Assembly (NCBI GenBank): GCA_038728585.1
Contig: JAVYTR010000006.1
Coordinates: forward strand, 1-64,000
From: Conexivisphaerales archaeon
GTDB lineage: Archaea > Thermoproteota > Nitrososphaeria > Conexivisphaerales > DTJL01
Reading direction: 5' to 3'
DNA: 64,000 nucleotides
The position numbers and the translations under genes were made by a program. This document shows positions 31,542 through 40,975 of the stretch, in pieces. Position 1 is the first letter of the stretch, and each line of letters begins with the position of its first letter. The notes beneath the pieces are model-generated. The model was not told where the DNA came from. It made no database searches and saw only the letters and a list, made by a program, of their open reading frames with translations.

Positions 31542-32033
31542 TTACGACATCTTCGGGAGCCTTTCTACTCCTTCCCTAAGCAATCTGAGCCATTCATCCA
31601 ACGTTTCTTCAGTTTTCCTAGATTCAGCTCTAATCTCAAGCAGCATATTCTGACTCCTTCTTAATTGTTCTGTCAAATTGCCAAGTATATCTGATGCCTT
31701 TGCAGATATGTCACCATATCTTTTGTTAAGCTCTTTGAAGTTTTCATCAGTCGCTTTCGTAAAGACGGCGATTTTGTCGTTAAATGACTTGAAGTTGTTA
31801 TCAGTCCTTTGAGCAAAGTCTCTAAACTCATTTCTGTAATCTCTAGATTCATTCCTGTAATCCCTGAATTCTGCCTTCATGGCACCGAATCCTTCATGCA
31901 ATTCATCAACCAGTTTACCTGAGATTATTGAGAACCATTTCACCTTGGGCCTGAATGAGGCTTCAGTAACTTCAAAGGCTGAAACAATAGCCGGTTCTGG
32001 TGGCTTCTTTATCGGCTGAAGAAAAAGGTTCAG
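31542..32033 (-). CDS. Coiled-coil protein upstream of gmhA
   Basis: From the GTG at 31943 the product has 133 residues, largely a coiled coil with near-repeats of EFRDYRNES and RDYRNEFRDFAQRT, then KAVFTKATDENFKEL-like stretches. In-frame coding sequence continues upstream (LNLFLQPIKKPPEPAIVSAF, then EVTEASFRPKVKWF) to a CTG at 32031-32033, eight bases after an AGGAG-like sequence and an in-frame stop; I include this extension. It belongs to no family I know. It might tether or scaffold the heptose enzymes. Start and function are uncertain. Confidence 0.5.
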   Translation of the reverse strand: MNLFLQPIKKPPEPAIVSAFEVTEASFRPKVKWFSIISGKLVDELHEGFGAMKAEFRDYRNESRDYRNEFRDFAQRTDNNFKSFNDKIAVFTKATDENFKELNKRYGDISAKASDILGNLTEQLRRSQNMLLEIRAESRKTEETLDEWLRLLREGVERLPKMS

Positions 32034-32219
32034 CCTACCCTCTTCTCCTTAAAGGAATATGGAAACGCTTCAATCTGACAAATTTTTGACATATCCAGAT
32101 AGACCAATCTCCTGAGCCAGGCCCAAAACAAATCTTCTGTAGCCTACTCTCTGCAATCTTCCCCTCGCAATAATTTCAAATGCTTTATTCATACTTCCAC
32201 AACTTCCATGCGCCTCGAC

Positions 32220-32624
32220 TTATTTAAAGCCTCTCCAATTTGATGCTATTGCGTTCAGGCCAAGCAGAAGTATATAGCATTTATCCTCAAGCCAGCTCAT
32301 CGCATCAAGCCCCCAGTGGAGAGCTATGTTGACGTTCACCTCGGCCAGCCTCTGACCTACCGCTATTGCCCTCTGGTAAAGCGACGGCCTCAGCCAGGCC
32401 TGGGCCTTCTCTATTATGCCCATCACTGCAGATATTATGCCTTTTCCTGCTAGCTTTACATCAAGCTTCAGTACAAGGTGAACGATGCCTCTCTCCACGT
32501 TGTTTAAGGCTCTGTAGTAGAGCCTCTTCCTGAAGAGCTTGTGCCTAATATAAAATAACTTGTCCTTCAAACTTCCGTTGCCGGGTTTGTTTTCAGACCC
32601 TGCTACAGTTGTTCGAAGTTGCAC
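32220..32624 (-). CDS. Small helical protein, paralogue of 41490-41924
   Basis: The 134-residue, basic and helical protein has LYYRALNNVERGIVHLVLKL, then DVKLAGKGIISAVMGIIEKA and IALHWGLDAMSWLEDKCYI. It aligns with the product of 41490-41924 over about 90 residues (VWFRLSRLERSVYTLALNLK, VKLQSLELVRAIVGIIKKMK, ALSWGYEFAASWRNDISYIK). The shared core is R-x-x-x-x-x-E-R, V-K-L, G-I-I-x-K, A-L-x-W-G and S-W-x-x-D-x-x-Y-I. The start is a GTG at 32624. I do not recognise a family, and there is no signal peptide. The other copy heads the MoxR-DUF58 cluster, so this one may act with that system. Confidence 0.6.
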   Translation of the reverse strand: MQLRTTVAGSENKPGNGSLKDKLFYIRHKLFRKRLYYRALNNVERGIVHLVLKLDVKLAGKGIISAVMGIIEKAQAWLRPSLYQRAIAVGQRLAEVNVNIALHWGLDAMSWLEDKCYILLLGLNAIASNWRGFK

Positions 32625-32952
32625 AGTCGAAGCCCTTCCTTACTTGACAATATTTAAACGTTCTTTACACGGATTGCAAATTGAAAAATGTTTGTCTATG
32701 TTCTTCTTAACATGCAGAAACTGGACTCAGACAATTTATACTCTGCACAAAGAAGTTTCGTTGTGGCGAAGTAATAACTGGTCGTTCATCCAAAACAAGC
32801 CCAGCAATGCTTCTTCTGGTTTACAGTAAGCGATGCTGTCTTTCTTTTACGTTTGTCACCTTTTTCCTGATAGTGATAGATAGGTAGGTCGAAATATTCA
32901 AGATGCAAAGCTCGACTTCAAATATTTATATATTGTAAAAAGAATTAATACT
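32625..32952. other. Divergent intergenic region
   Basis: About 330 bases between two divergent genes. At the right end ATTTATATATTG (about 32922-32933) forms a clear plus-strand TATA box, about 25 bases before the GTG at 32953, giving a leaderless transcript. I see no other gene. Confidence 0.4.
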
Positions 32953-33424
32953 GTGTTAGAAATGCAGGACAAATATCCGAACGAGGCGTACATATTGTCG
33001 CTTATCGGCGGAATATTCGTTCTAATCGGCGCAATCGTCGTTACACTTGCCGGCGCAGCTCTGACTTTCTTCCTACTTGGAATAGGGGCGATCATCGGGG
33101 TATTCGGGCTCATCTGGGGCATAGTTCTCATATATTTCGCAGGAAAGCTGAAATCGGATCCAGCTGGGCATACTACTTATGGTGCTTTGATAGTGGTCTT
33201 TTCTCTGCTCAGCTGGTTCGGAAGTTACGGGGGTCTTGTTATAGGATTCCTTCTGTGTCTTATTGGAGGGATAATGGCTATTGCCCTGGAATCCAGCGCA
33301 GATTTTACCTTCTCAAGCATCTGCAACTTTAACAGCCAGTAAAGTAAACTTCTGTCCTAACTGCGGTAAGCAGGTTTCTCCTGACACAAAATTCTGCCCT
33401 AATTGTGGTAAGCAGTTGGTATAG
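32953..33424 (+). pseudogene. Membrane protein with double zinc ribbon, one-base frameshift
   Basis: From the GTG at 32953 comes a four-helix membrane protein (ILSLIGGIFVLIGAIVVTLA, then further helices to GGIMAIA). At about 33285 the sequence GCCCTGG carries one extra base. The frame then reads LESSADF and ends at 33342, while the next frame continues WNPAQILPSQASATLTASK, VNFCPNCGKQVSPDTKFC and PNCGKQLV to a stop at 33422-33424. The natural product would be four helices plus a C-terminal pair of C-x2-C ribbons, like many archaeal membrane proteins. The shift could be a true mutation, a programmed event or a sequence error. Confidence 0.7.
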
Positions 33425-33618
33425 CTTGGCATCTTATTCTTTTCCTCATAATGGTTACACACCAAGCCAGAGCCTCGTTGCAAATTGGTAGAATCTGAGC
33501 AAAGTTTATGCATGGATGAAGAAAGCAACTGTTCGAAAGTTATGGACATGTAACCTCTCTGTCTCTGCTCTGGTAAAATCCAGCCTGAATCAATCTGCCA
33601 TCTGAACTTACAAAAGTA

Positions 33619-34884
33619 TCAACCGAGCTGGTATAATAACTCGTGGCGAGGTGCAAGGTTGGAAGGACTTATCACCCTTATCCCATACCTCTCGAGGTTC
33701 GACTGAATCTTCTCAATCTGTCTCTTTATGAGATAAGCATCCTCTATACTTTCGACTGTCAGCCAGGGGGAGGTTGGCTGTATAACAGTATCCAGAGCAA
33801 GGTTTCGGTTAGGTGATTGAAGTGATAAAGTTTTCACATCATCAAGAACCAAAAGCCTGTCGATGAGGTCGCTCAGTAGTTGAGTGATAGCTATAACCTT
33901 GCCTGGGCTGTAATCTGGCTCTGATGCATCTTGACTGGCTCTGAGCGAATTTCTGTTTGGTAATGGCAGGTCAAGTATTCTTCCTATGTCGGGACTGAAT
34001 CTGCCCAGCATTTGTAGAGAGGCTTCAGTCAATTCCTCTATGACCTGCCTGGGCTTTAGGTTGATAAAATGCTGGCCATCATATAGGGAGGCTGATATGG
34101 CTACATCAGTGTTCGCAAAGCTGAGAAGTGTGCTGAAGAATTCTGAAGCCAGAATATCAGCTGAGATGATGTCTGATGCAGTTACATCGAATATCAGATT
34201 AGCTCTGTAAGAGTATGGGGAAACAAATTCCTTTACCTTATATGTTTGAAGCCTGGCTGTTGCCTTCCAGTCGATATTCTTCAGCTCATCTCCAGGCTGG
34301 TAATCTCTTGTTGAAGCGTATTCGCCTGTGTTGGAAATTCTAAAGAGATTTGATTCTCCTTCAGCCATCTCTATTATTTCGTAACCTGCAAATCTGCTGA
34401 GTGGGACTACGAACCTTGGATACACTGTAATATTGATTCTTCCGACAGGAATAGCTGATTCTACAACGAAAAGATGCAACAAGCCCGGATATTCCAGCAT
34501 GACATAGGAAACTTCTATCAGCCCGGGATGCTGAAAGTATCCTTCAAAACCTATTCTACTTCCCTCTGAAGTGGTAAATTCAAGCTTAGGAGCCTCTGGC
34601 AAGGTAAACTTGACTCTGCTCAGTTCTCTTTCTCCGTTCGATTCTATATCAAAATCGAGTCTGAACTTTTCGCCTGCTATTGTTCTGTACGTATCTCTCC
34701 CTGCTCTAAGACTGAGAGAACGATACTTCTTTCTGCGAGAATCGATGTAAGCCACTAATAATAGAACCAGCAGAAATGAGGCTGCAAATCCAATTGCAAT
34801 ATCAAGAAAGGTAACTGCTAGCAGGGCAAGTGCTAAGATGGCTGTTGCGAGCCTCTTGCCTCTGGCTGTCAGCTCAGGGTTCAA
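33619..34884 (-). CDS. DUF58 protein
   Basis: The 421-residue protein has two N-terminal membrane helices (about residues 15-45), a beta-rich middle and the DUF58 signature STRDYQPGDELKNIDWKATA at about residue 210. A C-terminal part resembling a von Willebrand A fold follows (RANLIFDVTASDII). DUF58 proteins are encoded with MoxR ATPases and probably act at the membrane in assembly or quality control of secreted proteins. Here it follows the MoxR gene by three bases and closes a ten-gene run. Confidence 0.85.
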   Translation of the reverse strand: MNPELTARGKRLATAILALALLAVTFLDIAIGFAASFLLVLLLVAYIDSRRKKYRSLSLRAGRDTYRTIAGEKFRLDFDIESNGERELSRVKFTLPEAPKLEFTTSEGSRIGFEGYFQHPGLIEVSYVMLEYPGLLHLFVVESAIPVGRINITVYPRFVVPLSRFAGYEIIEMAEGESNLFRISNTGEYASTRDYQPGDELKNIDWKATARLQTYKVKEFVSPYSYRANLIFDVTASDIISADILASEFFSTLLSFANTDVAISASLYDGQHFINLKPRQVIEELTEASLQMLGRFSPDIGRILDLPLPNRNSLRASQDASEPDYSPGKVIAITQLLSDLIDRLLVLDDVKTLSLQSPNRNLALDTVIQPTSPWLTVESIEDAYLIKRQIEKIQSNLERYGIRVISPSNLAPRHELLYQLG

Positions 34885-34887
34885 ACT

Positions 34888-35841
34888 CTAAAGTTTCGGT
34901 ACAGGAGTTTCCTTCAGTAGCTGTTCAATCTTGCTCTTTATCTCATCAGGATTTGAAAAAGGCCTCCCTCCGGTTGAAAGACCGAGCCTGTGAGAAAGAA
35001 CTGGATAGGCTATTGACTTGACATCATCAGGTAAAACATAGCCTCTGCCATTCAGCATGGCTATAGCCTTCGAAACCTTGTACAGCCAGATGGTAGCCCT
35101 GGGAGAAGGATAATCCCTAACTTCAGATACCTTTCTGGCGTTGTTCACCAGGTCGATTAGGTATTCCTTTACTGGCTCTGAAACCTTGATTTGGTTGCAG
35201 GTTTGAATTAGACTGTTGATCTCCTGAAGCGATGTTATGGGAGAAACGTGGTCTATCGTATCCATTCTCTCGATAATCATCCCTTCTTCAGCCCTGCTTG
35301 GAAGACCGATATCTATCTTGACAGCGAACCTGTCAAGCTGTGTTCTTGTCAACGGATAGATTCCACCTGTATCTTCTGGTACCTGAGTAGCTATCACCAC
35401 AAAAGGTGAAGGAAGCTGATATGTCTGAACATCGATTGTAACCTGCTTCTCTTGCATCGCTTCAAGAAATGCTGACTGGGTTCTGGGGCTGGCTCTGTTC
35501 AGCTCATCAGCCATGACGACGTTTGCGAAAATTGGCCCTTTTCTTGGCACAAATTCTTTTTTGGAATTGTCGTAGATTGCTGTTCCTATAACATCTGCAG
35601 GGAGCAGGTCCGGGGTCAGCTGGACCCTTTTGAAAGTACCACCTATCGCCATGGCGAACGACTTTGCAAGTGTGGTTTTCCCCGTGCCAGTAGGTCCTTC
35701 AACTAGTATATGGCCACCAGCGAATAAAGTTGCGAGCATCAAATCAATTGTTTCATCCCTTCCAACTATCACGCTTTGAATCTGCTTCCGAAGCAAGAGA
35801 GCAGTCGAAGCAGGGCCTTTGGCATTGTGGGAAGTGCTCAA
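34888..35841 (-). CDS. MoxR-family AAA+ ATPase
   Basis: The 317-residue ATPase has Walker A in VEGPTGTGKTTLAKSFAMA, Walker B and sensor in VVMADELNRASPRTQSAFLE and the MoxR-type second half with an arginine-finger region (YPLTRTQLDRFAVKIDIGLP). MoxR proteins are chaperone-like ATPases that work with DUF58 or VWA proteins in maturing membrane or secreted complexes. Its position between the DUF4350 and DUF58 genes is the usual one. Confidence 0.9.
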   Translation of the reverse strand: MSTSHNAKGPASTALLLRKQIQSVIVGRDETIDLMLATLFAGGHILVEGPTGTGKTTLAKSFAMAIGGTFKRVQLTPDLLPADVIGTAIYDNSKKEFVPRKGPIFANVVMADELNRASPRTQSAFLEAMQEKQVTIDVQTYQLPSPFVVIATQVPEDTGGIYPLTRTQLDRFAVKIDIGLPSRAEEGMIIERMDTIDHVSPITSLQEINSLIQTCNQIKVSEPVKEYLIDLVNNARKVSEVRDYPSPRATIWLYKVSKAIAMLNGRGYVLPDDVKSIAYPVLSHRLGLSTGGRPFSNPDEIKSKIEQLLKETPVPKL

Positions 35842-35912
35842 CCTAAGGATTCACCACTTGACACTTCAGCTACTCCTTCATACAGGAGGCGGCTCAAAAC
35901 AAAATATAAACA

Positions 35913-36911
35913 TTAGTGGGCTCGCCTGAGTTTCTGTCTCTCCTGCTGGAGCCTGAGAAACATTTCGCTATCCCAGTCCGGATGTTTTCTTAAGATCGAA
36001 ATCTCTTCCCTTCCGTTTGCTGATGCTGCTTTAAACTTGATTCTTGCTATAAGAAAGACTACTACGGCTGCTATCGCGTAGTTCGAACCAGTATTCCGTA
36101 TGAAGTTATAGACAGAATGAACAAGTATAGTCGCCTCTGATTGATAAGAGTATATCCAGTGAGAAGTATCAATCAAAGGTGTCTTCCCGGAGATTAGTGC
36201 ATTCAACAAAGCAAGATTATCTGCTTGATTCAGCATGCTGTTCAGGAAGAGACTTGAATCGGAGATTACTATTATCCTGCCTGCACCGTAATTGACCATA
36301 GCAATGACGGGCAGAGGACCGCTGATGTCCCCTGCTGCATAGCTACCAGTCTGCCTTAGGTCTGCAAAGCTGAAGGATGAGCTGTACGCAAGGATGTTGG
36401 CAGAATAGTTCAAAGCGCCTGGCGCTGAGAAGTTCAGATATGTTGCGTAGTTGAATGCGATGCTCCGGATTCCTTTTATATTTATACTCGTTATCAGAGG
36501 CAGTTCCTCTGCCTTTACGTTGAATAAAGGGTCAAGAAGAAGTATCCCTGCAAACCTTATGTTCAAGTTCAAACCCTGAAGGAGCTGGTTTCCGCTACCA
36601 AAGTCATCTGCAATTACTAGAGAGCCTCCCTGACTGACGAATGACGATATTGCCTTAATATCCTGCTGAGAATAGGGTAAAGTAGGTCCTAATTCAAGCA
36701 GGATGAAGTTGCCTGGTGGCTGAGCTGCGTATAGCAACGAAAGGTTGGCATCGTTTGCAACCATAATAGGATGAATCAAGTTTCTCAAATCAGACATGCC
36801 ATTCCAGTATGGATTCTGAAGACTGTAGTCGTTGTTCGAGGGGTAAAATGAAATGATAACAAGAGAAAAAACTAGGCCTATCGCTATGCCAAGTGATAGC
36901 CATCTCATCAT
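35913..36911 (-). CDS. DUF4350 membrane-anchored protein
   Basis: The 332-residue protein has an N-terminal transmembrane segment (LSLGIAIGLVFSLVIISFY), an extracytoplasmic domain with FILLELGPTLPYSQQDIKAI and SQGGSLVIADDFGSGNQLLQ (the DUF4350 core), a second membrane helix near residue 280 and a cytoplasmic tail rich in Arg. The core resembles a glutamine amidotransferase fold, without an obvious catalytic Cys. It is a regular member of MoxR-DUF58 loci. Confidence 0.8.
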   Translation of the reverse strand: MMRWLSLGIAIGLVFSLVIISFYPSNNDYSLQNPYWNGMSDLRNLIHPIMVANDANLSLLYAAQPPGNFILLELGPTLPYSQQDIKAISSFVSQGGSLVIADDFGSGNQLLQGLNLNIRFAGILLLDPLFNVKAEELPLITSINIKGIRSIAFNYATYLNFSAPGALNYSANILAYSSSFSFADLRQTGSYAAGDISGPLPVIAMVNYGAGRIIVISDSSLFLNSMLNQADNLALLNALISGKTPLIDTSHWIYSYQSEATILVHSVYNFIRNTGSNYAIAAVVVFLIARIKFKAASANGREEISILRKHPDWDSEMFLRLQQERQKLRRAH

Positions 36912-36921
36912 GAAAAATCAC

Positions 36922-38784
36922 TCATTGATTGAAAGTAGAAAGCAGCTTTTGTGCAGTCAGTTTTGCAGCATGCTTATCTTCTTCAGTTGCCCCAAAACCA
37001 TAGATTTCTTCTTCCACCACCCTTGTTAAGAATGCGAAGTCATCAGCCAAGTCAGGAAAGTTTCCTGCTATCCTCCTCAGGTATTCCCTCAACGTCTCAT
37101 TGGCTTTGATAGCCAAGCCTCTGGTAGAGAGTTTCTGCAGCAGAAGGTTGTAGGCATTTACAACATCCGATGCCACGATATGAACCCTAGGTTCTTCTCT
37201 TGCAGCTGCTCTCTTCTGGATTGTCTCAATGACAGCTTGAACAACATTTCTCTGTCTTGCGAACAGTAATATGCCTATTAGAACGATCAACAAAGGAACT
37301 ATTACAGCTACTGGACTGATTGCTATAATATTCTTTTGAATGCTTGCTGCTTCAACCCATGACTGACCAGGCTGAAGGTCTAAGCTGATCTTTGAATTTC
37401 CAGTTGTAACAAGAAGAGGTACGAATAACGTCATAACAAACGTGCCATCTTTCTGTACAGAGGTGCTTGAAACAGTATTGGCTAGGACAGAGGTTACTGA
37501 AGAACCTGATAGAGCTGTACCATTAGCTGCAACCGCTCTTCCAGCTATTGTTATTGTTTCACCCCCGAACACAAAAGCCGGAAGGTTTGCACTCAGGTTA
37601 GCTTCTATTCTCCTAACAAGTATCTGAGACGAATAATCCGCAGGAGCAACCAGCTTTTCAGGTTGTGAGGAAGCTATTATGGCATAGTAGCCATCAGCCG
37701 TCTGAACAGGCACAGATATTGATGCAGAGAAAGTTCCGTTCACTGCATTAAGCCTCTGCGCAGAGCCAAATGCGCTTATGGTTATTTCAGCACTGGATGT
37801 TTGATTGCTTATGAAAGTACCGTTGACCATTATGGTTGAACCGGGTAATGCCTGACCTGGCGAATTGAGAAGAATCGTTGGCTGATAGAAAAGCAGCTTT
37901 AGAGTTACTGCAGCTGAAGAGCCTAGATAGATAGCTGAGTCATTTCCCTGAGGAATGAACCTCGCGTAGAATGTTGCCTGAGCAACATAGACATATGGCA
38001 GTTGCAGAGATACGGAGAACTTTCCCTGAGCATCTGTAATCGCGTATAATGGAGAACTCATTGTCGACGAAGAGATCTGAACTGTTCTGTTGGCAAGAGG
38101 GAAGTTCCTGCTAGTTACCAGTTGACCATAAAGGGTTATGTTGCTTCCTAGATATGCTTGTTGTGCAGATGAGCTTACTGTCAGGACAGTCGAAAACGCT
38201 CTGTCAGTCTCAATACCTGTTATGAGATTGTTTAGTCTGCTTCTCAGTGAATCTAGGTTCTTTTTGTAATTCCCTTCGACCAAAACCAGCTGATTTACCT
38301 GATTTTGAAGCTGGCCTGAAGGTAGACCAAAATTACTCTCCATCTGGATTGCTGCAGATCCCAACTCAGAGAGTGTTACGTTTGCAAGGGATAACTCATA
38401 GTACCCCTCCGACAAAGTAGAATTTGCTGATGTCAAGTTACCATTGATAAGTTCTTGAGTAGCCAAACTGATCGATGAGTTAACCTGTTCGAGCTCAGAT
38501 GTGGCCTGACTGAGCAAAGAATTGAACCTGGAATAGATGAATTGAAGCTGCGATGGCACATGAATAAGGCCTGATGAATTGAGCTGGGCTATTGCGCTGG
38601 AAAAGTTCCCAGATCCAACAAGCTTAGTAATTCCTTCATAAAATTGTAAAAGCGAAACAGGATAAGGACTCTGCTCCTGGATGGTTGATGGATCAACCTG
38701 CCTTGGTATGCCGCCTGCTGCTAAGGCTAGAGACTGACCAAGAAAGAGCAGCAGCAGGCAAAAGACAGAAAGTATCTTTTTCAT
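36922..38784 (-). CDS. Large secreted Ig-like protein with DUF4129 C-terminus
   Basis: The 620-residue protein begins with a signal peptide (MKKILSVFCLLLLFLGQSLA). It continues with a helical region (residues 30-200), then three or four Ig-like beta repeats, a transmembrane helix (AVIVPLLIVLIGILLFA) near residue 500 and a cytoplasmic domain. That domain has VVNAYNLLLQKLSTRGLAIK and NETLREYLRRIAG, the DUF4129 pattern. No transglutaminase core was seen. It may be the outward-facing structural part of the cluster, with the tail contacting the MoxR ATPase. The Ig repeats suggest binding or spacing. Confidence 0.75.
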   Translation of the reverse strand: MKKILSVFCLLLLFLGQSLALAAGGIPRQVDPSTIQEQSPYPVSLLQFYEGITKLVGSGNFSSAIAQLNSSGLIHVPSQLQFIYSRFNSLLSQATSELEQVNSSISLATQELINGNLTSANSTLSEGYYELSLANVTLSELGSAAIQMESNFGLPSGQLQNQVNQLVLVEGNYKKNLDSLRSRLNNLITGIETDRAFSTVLTVSSSAQQAYLGSNITLYGQLVTSRNFPLANRTVQISSSTMSSPLYAITDAQGKFSVSLQLPYVYVAQATFYARFIPQGNDSAIYLGSSAAVTLKLLFYQPTILLNSPGQALPGSTIMVNGTFISNQTSSAEITISAFGSAQRLNAVNGTFSASISVPVQTADGYYAIIASSQPEKLVAPADYSSQILVRRIEANLSANLPAFVFGGETITIAGRAVAANGTALSGSSVTSVLANTVSSTSVQKDGTFVMTLFVPLLVTTGNSKISLDLQPGQSWVEAASIQKNIIAISPVAVIVPLLIVLIGILLFARQRNVVQAVIETIQKRAAAREEPRVHIVASDVVNAYNLLLQKLSTRGLAIKANETLREYLRRIAGNFPDLADDFAFLTRVVEEEIYGFGATEEDKHAAKLTAQKLLSTFNQ

Positions 38785-38800
38785 ATAATATGGTTTTTAC

Positions 38801-39049
38801 CTAGAGCGATAGGCCCAGTATTGCTAGCACCCTGAGAGCAACTATAACTGCAAATATTATGAACAAAGCCAGACCCAGAAAATCAAAGGTGACCCTTCTT
38901 GGGGAAAAGATGGCTGAGGTTGCAAAGTATGAAATTACAAACAGGCTTACATAAACATCGAGCGAGTTCTGGCCCAAGGAGGCCATGCTGACAACGCTTG
39001 CTACAATAAGAAAAGAAAGAGTCAGAAGATAGAGGTTTGCCTTTTCCAT
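38801..39049 (-). CDS. Small two- or three-helix membrane protein
   Basis: The 82-residue hydrophobic protein (LYLLTLSFLIVASVVSM, then YVSLFVISYFATSAIF and LGLALFIIFAVIVALRVLA) lies between two cluster genes with gaps of 6 and 16 bases. It looks like a small helical subunit. The family is not recognised. Confidence 0.65.
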   Translation of the reverse strand: MEKANLYLLTLSFLIVASVVSMASLGQNSLDVYVSLFVISYFATSAIFSPRRVTFDFLGLALFIIFAVIVALRVLAILGLSL

Positions 39050-39055
39050 GCTTCT

Positions 39056-39832
39056 CTATTCACTTGCTATAAAGTCTTTCTTTGTCTTAGCTATTTCATC
39101 TTGGTCAGTCACTTTATCGTTGCTAATTGCAAAAAGTCTTAATGAGAGAAGGATTTTGTCATCATTCACCCTTTCCTCTTCTATCGCTACTCTCTTTCCA
39201 CTGCTGAACGCAAGGCATGTTGCCGCTATACATGACGGCAAAGTGCCAAGAGACCTGTTGAATCTGGGAAGTTTCGGGAGAACCTTTGGTCTGTTTATTT
39301 CGACTACAACCTGCTCATTCTTGCTGACAACCTTTACAGACTGAGCCAACTCACTCTGGTCAACGATGATGAGGCTGAGCAGCTGCTCATAATTCTGCTC
39401 TTCATACGCTTCTGCAGATCTTGCAAGTTCACTTCCAGGTGGGAATATCCTCAATCCCCTTCTCCCTGATGCGATGCTCAAGACCCTGAGGGGAATTTCG
39501 GGAGATTCAGCCACCTCTGCCAAAGGAACATCCTCAATGGTAAGGAAAGCGGTAACGTAACCTTCCCTTGGAGGCAGGAATAGAGCCTTTCCAGATACCT
39601 GAAATTCTTCCAGCAAGGCCTCTATATTGGTAGCTGAATTCCTGAGCATTTCGCTAACCAGGCTCTTGGGGACTGGAGAAGGAGGTAGCATCATTGAAGC
39701 TACTCCTATTATCAGAGCCCCTATCCCCAGAGCAGTAAACGGAATGCTGCTTAAAATAAAGTAAGAAATAGAGGAAACGACAAGTCCAAAACCAACCATG
39801 AAGGCTCCAAAGACCTGGTAGCTGTTTCTCAA
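39056..39832 (-). CDS. Membrane protein of MoxR-DUF58 cluster
   Basis: The 258-residue protein has two N-terminal helices (VFGAFMVGFGLVVSSISYFI, then ALGIGALIIGVASMML) joined to a cytoplasmic-looking domain with LEEFQVSGKALFLPPREGYV and GRRGLRIFPPGSELA. I recognise no named domain; proteins of this layout are often found in archaeal MoxR loci. A late CIAATCLAF segment could bind a cofactor or be buried. Function is unknown. Confidence 0.65.
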   Translation of the reverse strand: MRNSYQVFGAFMVGFGLVVSSISYFILSSIPFTALGIGALIIGVASMMLPPSPVPKSLVSEMLRNSATNIEALLEEFQVSGKALFLPPREGYVTAFLTIEDVPLAEVAESPEIPLRVLSIASGRRGLRIFPPGSELARSAEAYEEQNYEQLLSLIIVDQSELAQSVKVVSKNEQVVVEINRPKVLPKLPRFNRSLGTLPSCIAATCLAFSSGKRVAIEEERVNDDKILLSLRLFAISNDKVTDQDEIAKTKKDFIASE

Positions 39833-39887
39833 TCAGTTTCTTCTCCGCTTCTTTTTTGTTCTTCCTTAAACGGTTTGAAACACTCCA

Positions 39888-40466
39888 TCAGGTTGCAGAA
39901 TAGGCTAGCTTGATGTATCCGAGCTTTCTTTTTGCAGCTATTATGGCCATAGCTATGGTAAATATCATCAAAGACAGAATTATCGGTATCAGCCTGATTC
40001 CCCATGGCGTGTAGTTAAGGACAAGTCCGATGAGAGGCACTACAGCTAGGCTTAGGCCTATAGAAAGAGCCAATCTCTCCAGGTCGTCAAGCTCGCCAGC
40101 CTTCGAATAAAGCGCCTCTATCAGGGAATAGCCCGGAAGATAGAGCACATATGAAGCTCCTGCAATATATCTTACGTAGATGAAAGGGGGCTGCTGGGGA
40201 ATGACAAAGATGGATAGCAGGGTAATTGCAGAAACAACTAGTAGAGCCCAGAACCATGAAGCATAGGCACTTCTGAAATAATCAAAAAGGTTCTTTGGAG
40301 GAGAATTATCAATCAGCTCTATCTGGTTGCTTTCTTTCAGCCTGCATATCGCTCTTGCAGCTTCCTCTCTTGTCATCGAGTACTCATTCACCATCCTAGA
40401 AACCAGTTCATCCAGCCTCAGCCTTTCGCCATTCTGCAGAACCTTTAGGCCCTTTACTTCTTCCAC
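39888..40466 (-). CDS. Winged-helix/DUF1616 membrane protein
   Basis: The 192-residue protein starts with a short winged-helix-like region (RLDELVSRMVNEYSMTREEA, then AICRLKESNQIELID) followed by four or five membrane helices, with YIAGASYVLYLPGYSLIEAL, the DUF1616 hallmark. DUF1616 proteins are archaeal membrane proteins of unknown role, often with the extracellular domain that the next gene encodes separately here. Confidence 0.75.
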   Translation of the reverse strand: MEEVKGLKVLQNGERLRLDELVSRMVNEYSMTREEAARAICRLKESNQIELIDNSPPKNLFDYFRSAYASWFWALLVVSAITLLSIFVIPQQPPFIYVRYIAGASYVLYLPGYSLIEALYSKAGELDDLERLALSIGLSLAVVPLIGLVLNYTPWGIRLIPIILSLMIFTIAMAIIAAKRKLGYIKLAYSAT

Positions 40467-40489
40467 AGCCTACTCGCCTTATATTTCTC

Positions 40490-40975
40490 TCAGGTCAGTG
40501 GAGCAGTAACGTTCATCCACAGCTGGTTGCTTATGCCTGTATAGGTGAAGGCATTCACGGTTGTGTTAAACTGCCAGAGCTCGAGTACAAGCCTCACATT
40601 TATGCCTGGATGTGGTATGCTGATTGTAATCGGCTGCAGATAGGTCTGGTTATTGACAAGTACCATTCCGAAGGTGTAGAGAGGGGGGACTGGCAGAGAT
40701 TCGTTTATGTTGACATTGCTCGCGTTTCCCAGCTTCACCAGCACCTCATAGTATTCTACATGCCCCTCGTGATTGCCTACGTATAGGTAGAGGGTAAAGT
40801 TTTGGCCAGCTACAACCTGAGTAGGATAATCACCTATCTTGATGCTCGGTCCAAGTGTCCCCAGCTCTGAGAAGGGCTCTTGAATCAGATGAGAGTAGTA
40901 ATACTGACCAGCCCCGACCAAGCCCAGTAGCAGTATCACTGCTAACAGCACACCCTTTATCTGGTCATCTATCAT
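40490..40975 (-). CDS. Secreted beta-domain protein (DUF1616 C-terminal-like)
   Basis: The 161-residue protein has one N-terminal helix (IKGVLLAVILLLGLVGAGQY), then an Ig-like or CARDB-like domain with IKIGDYPTQVVAGQNFTLYL and YVGNHEGHVEYYEVLVKLGN. In full-length DUF1616 proteins such a domain follows the membrane part; here it is a separate gene just before the DUF1616 membrane gene. It overlaps the preceding gene by four bases. The role is probably outside the cell. Confidence 0.7.
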   Translation of the reverse strand: MIDDQIKGVLLAVILLLGLVGAGQYYYSHLIQEPFSELGTLGPSIKIGDYPTQVVAGQNFTLYLYVGNHEGHVEYYEVLVKLGNASNVNINESLPVPPLYTFGMVLVNNQTYLQPITISIPHPGINVRLVLELWQFNTTVNAFTYTGISNQLWMNVTAPLT

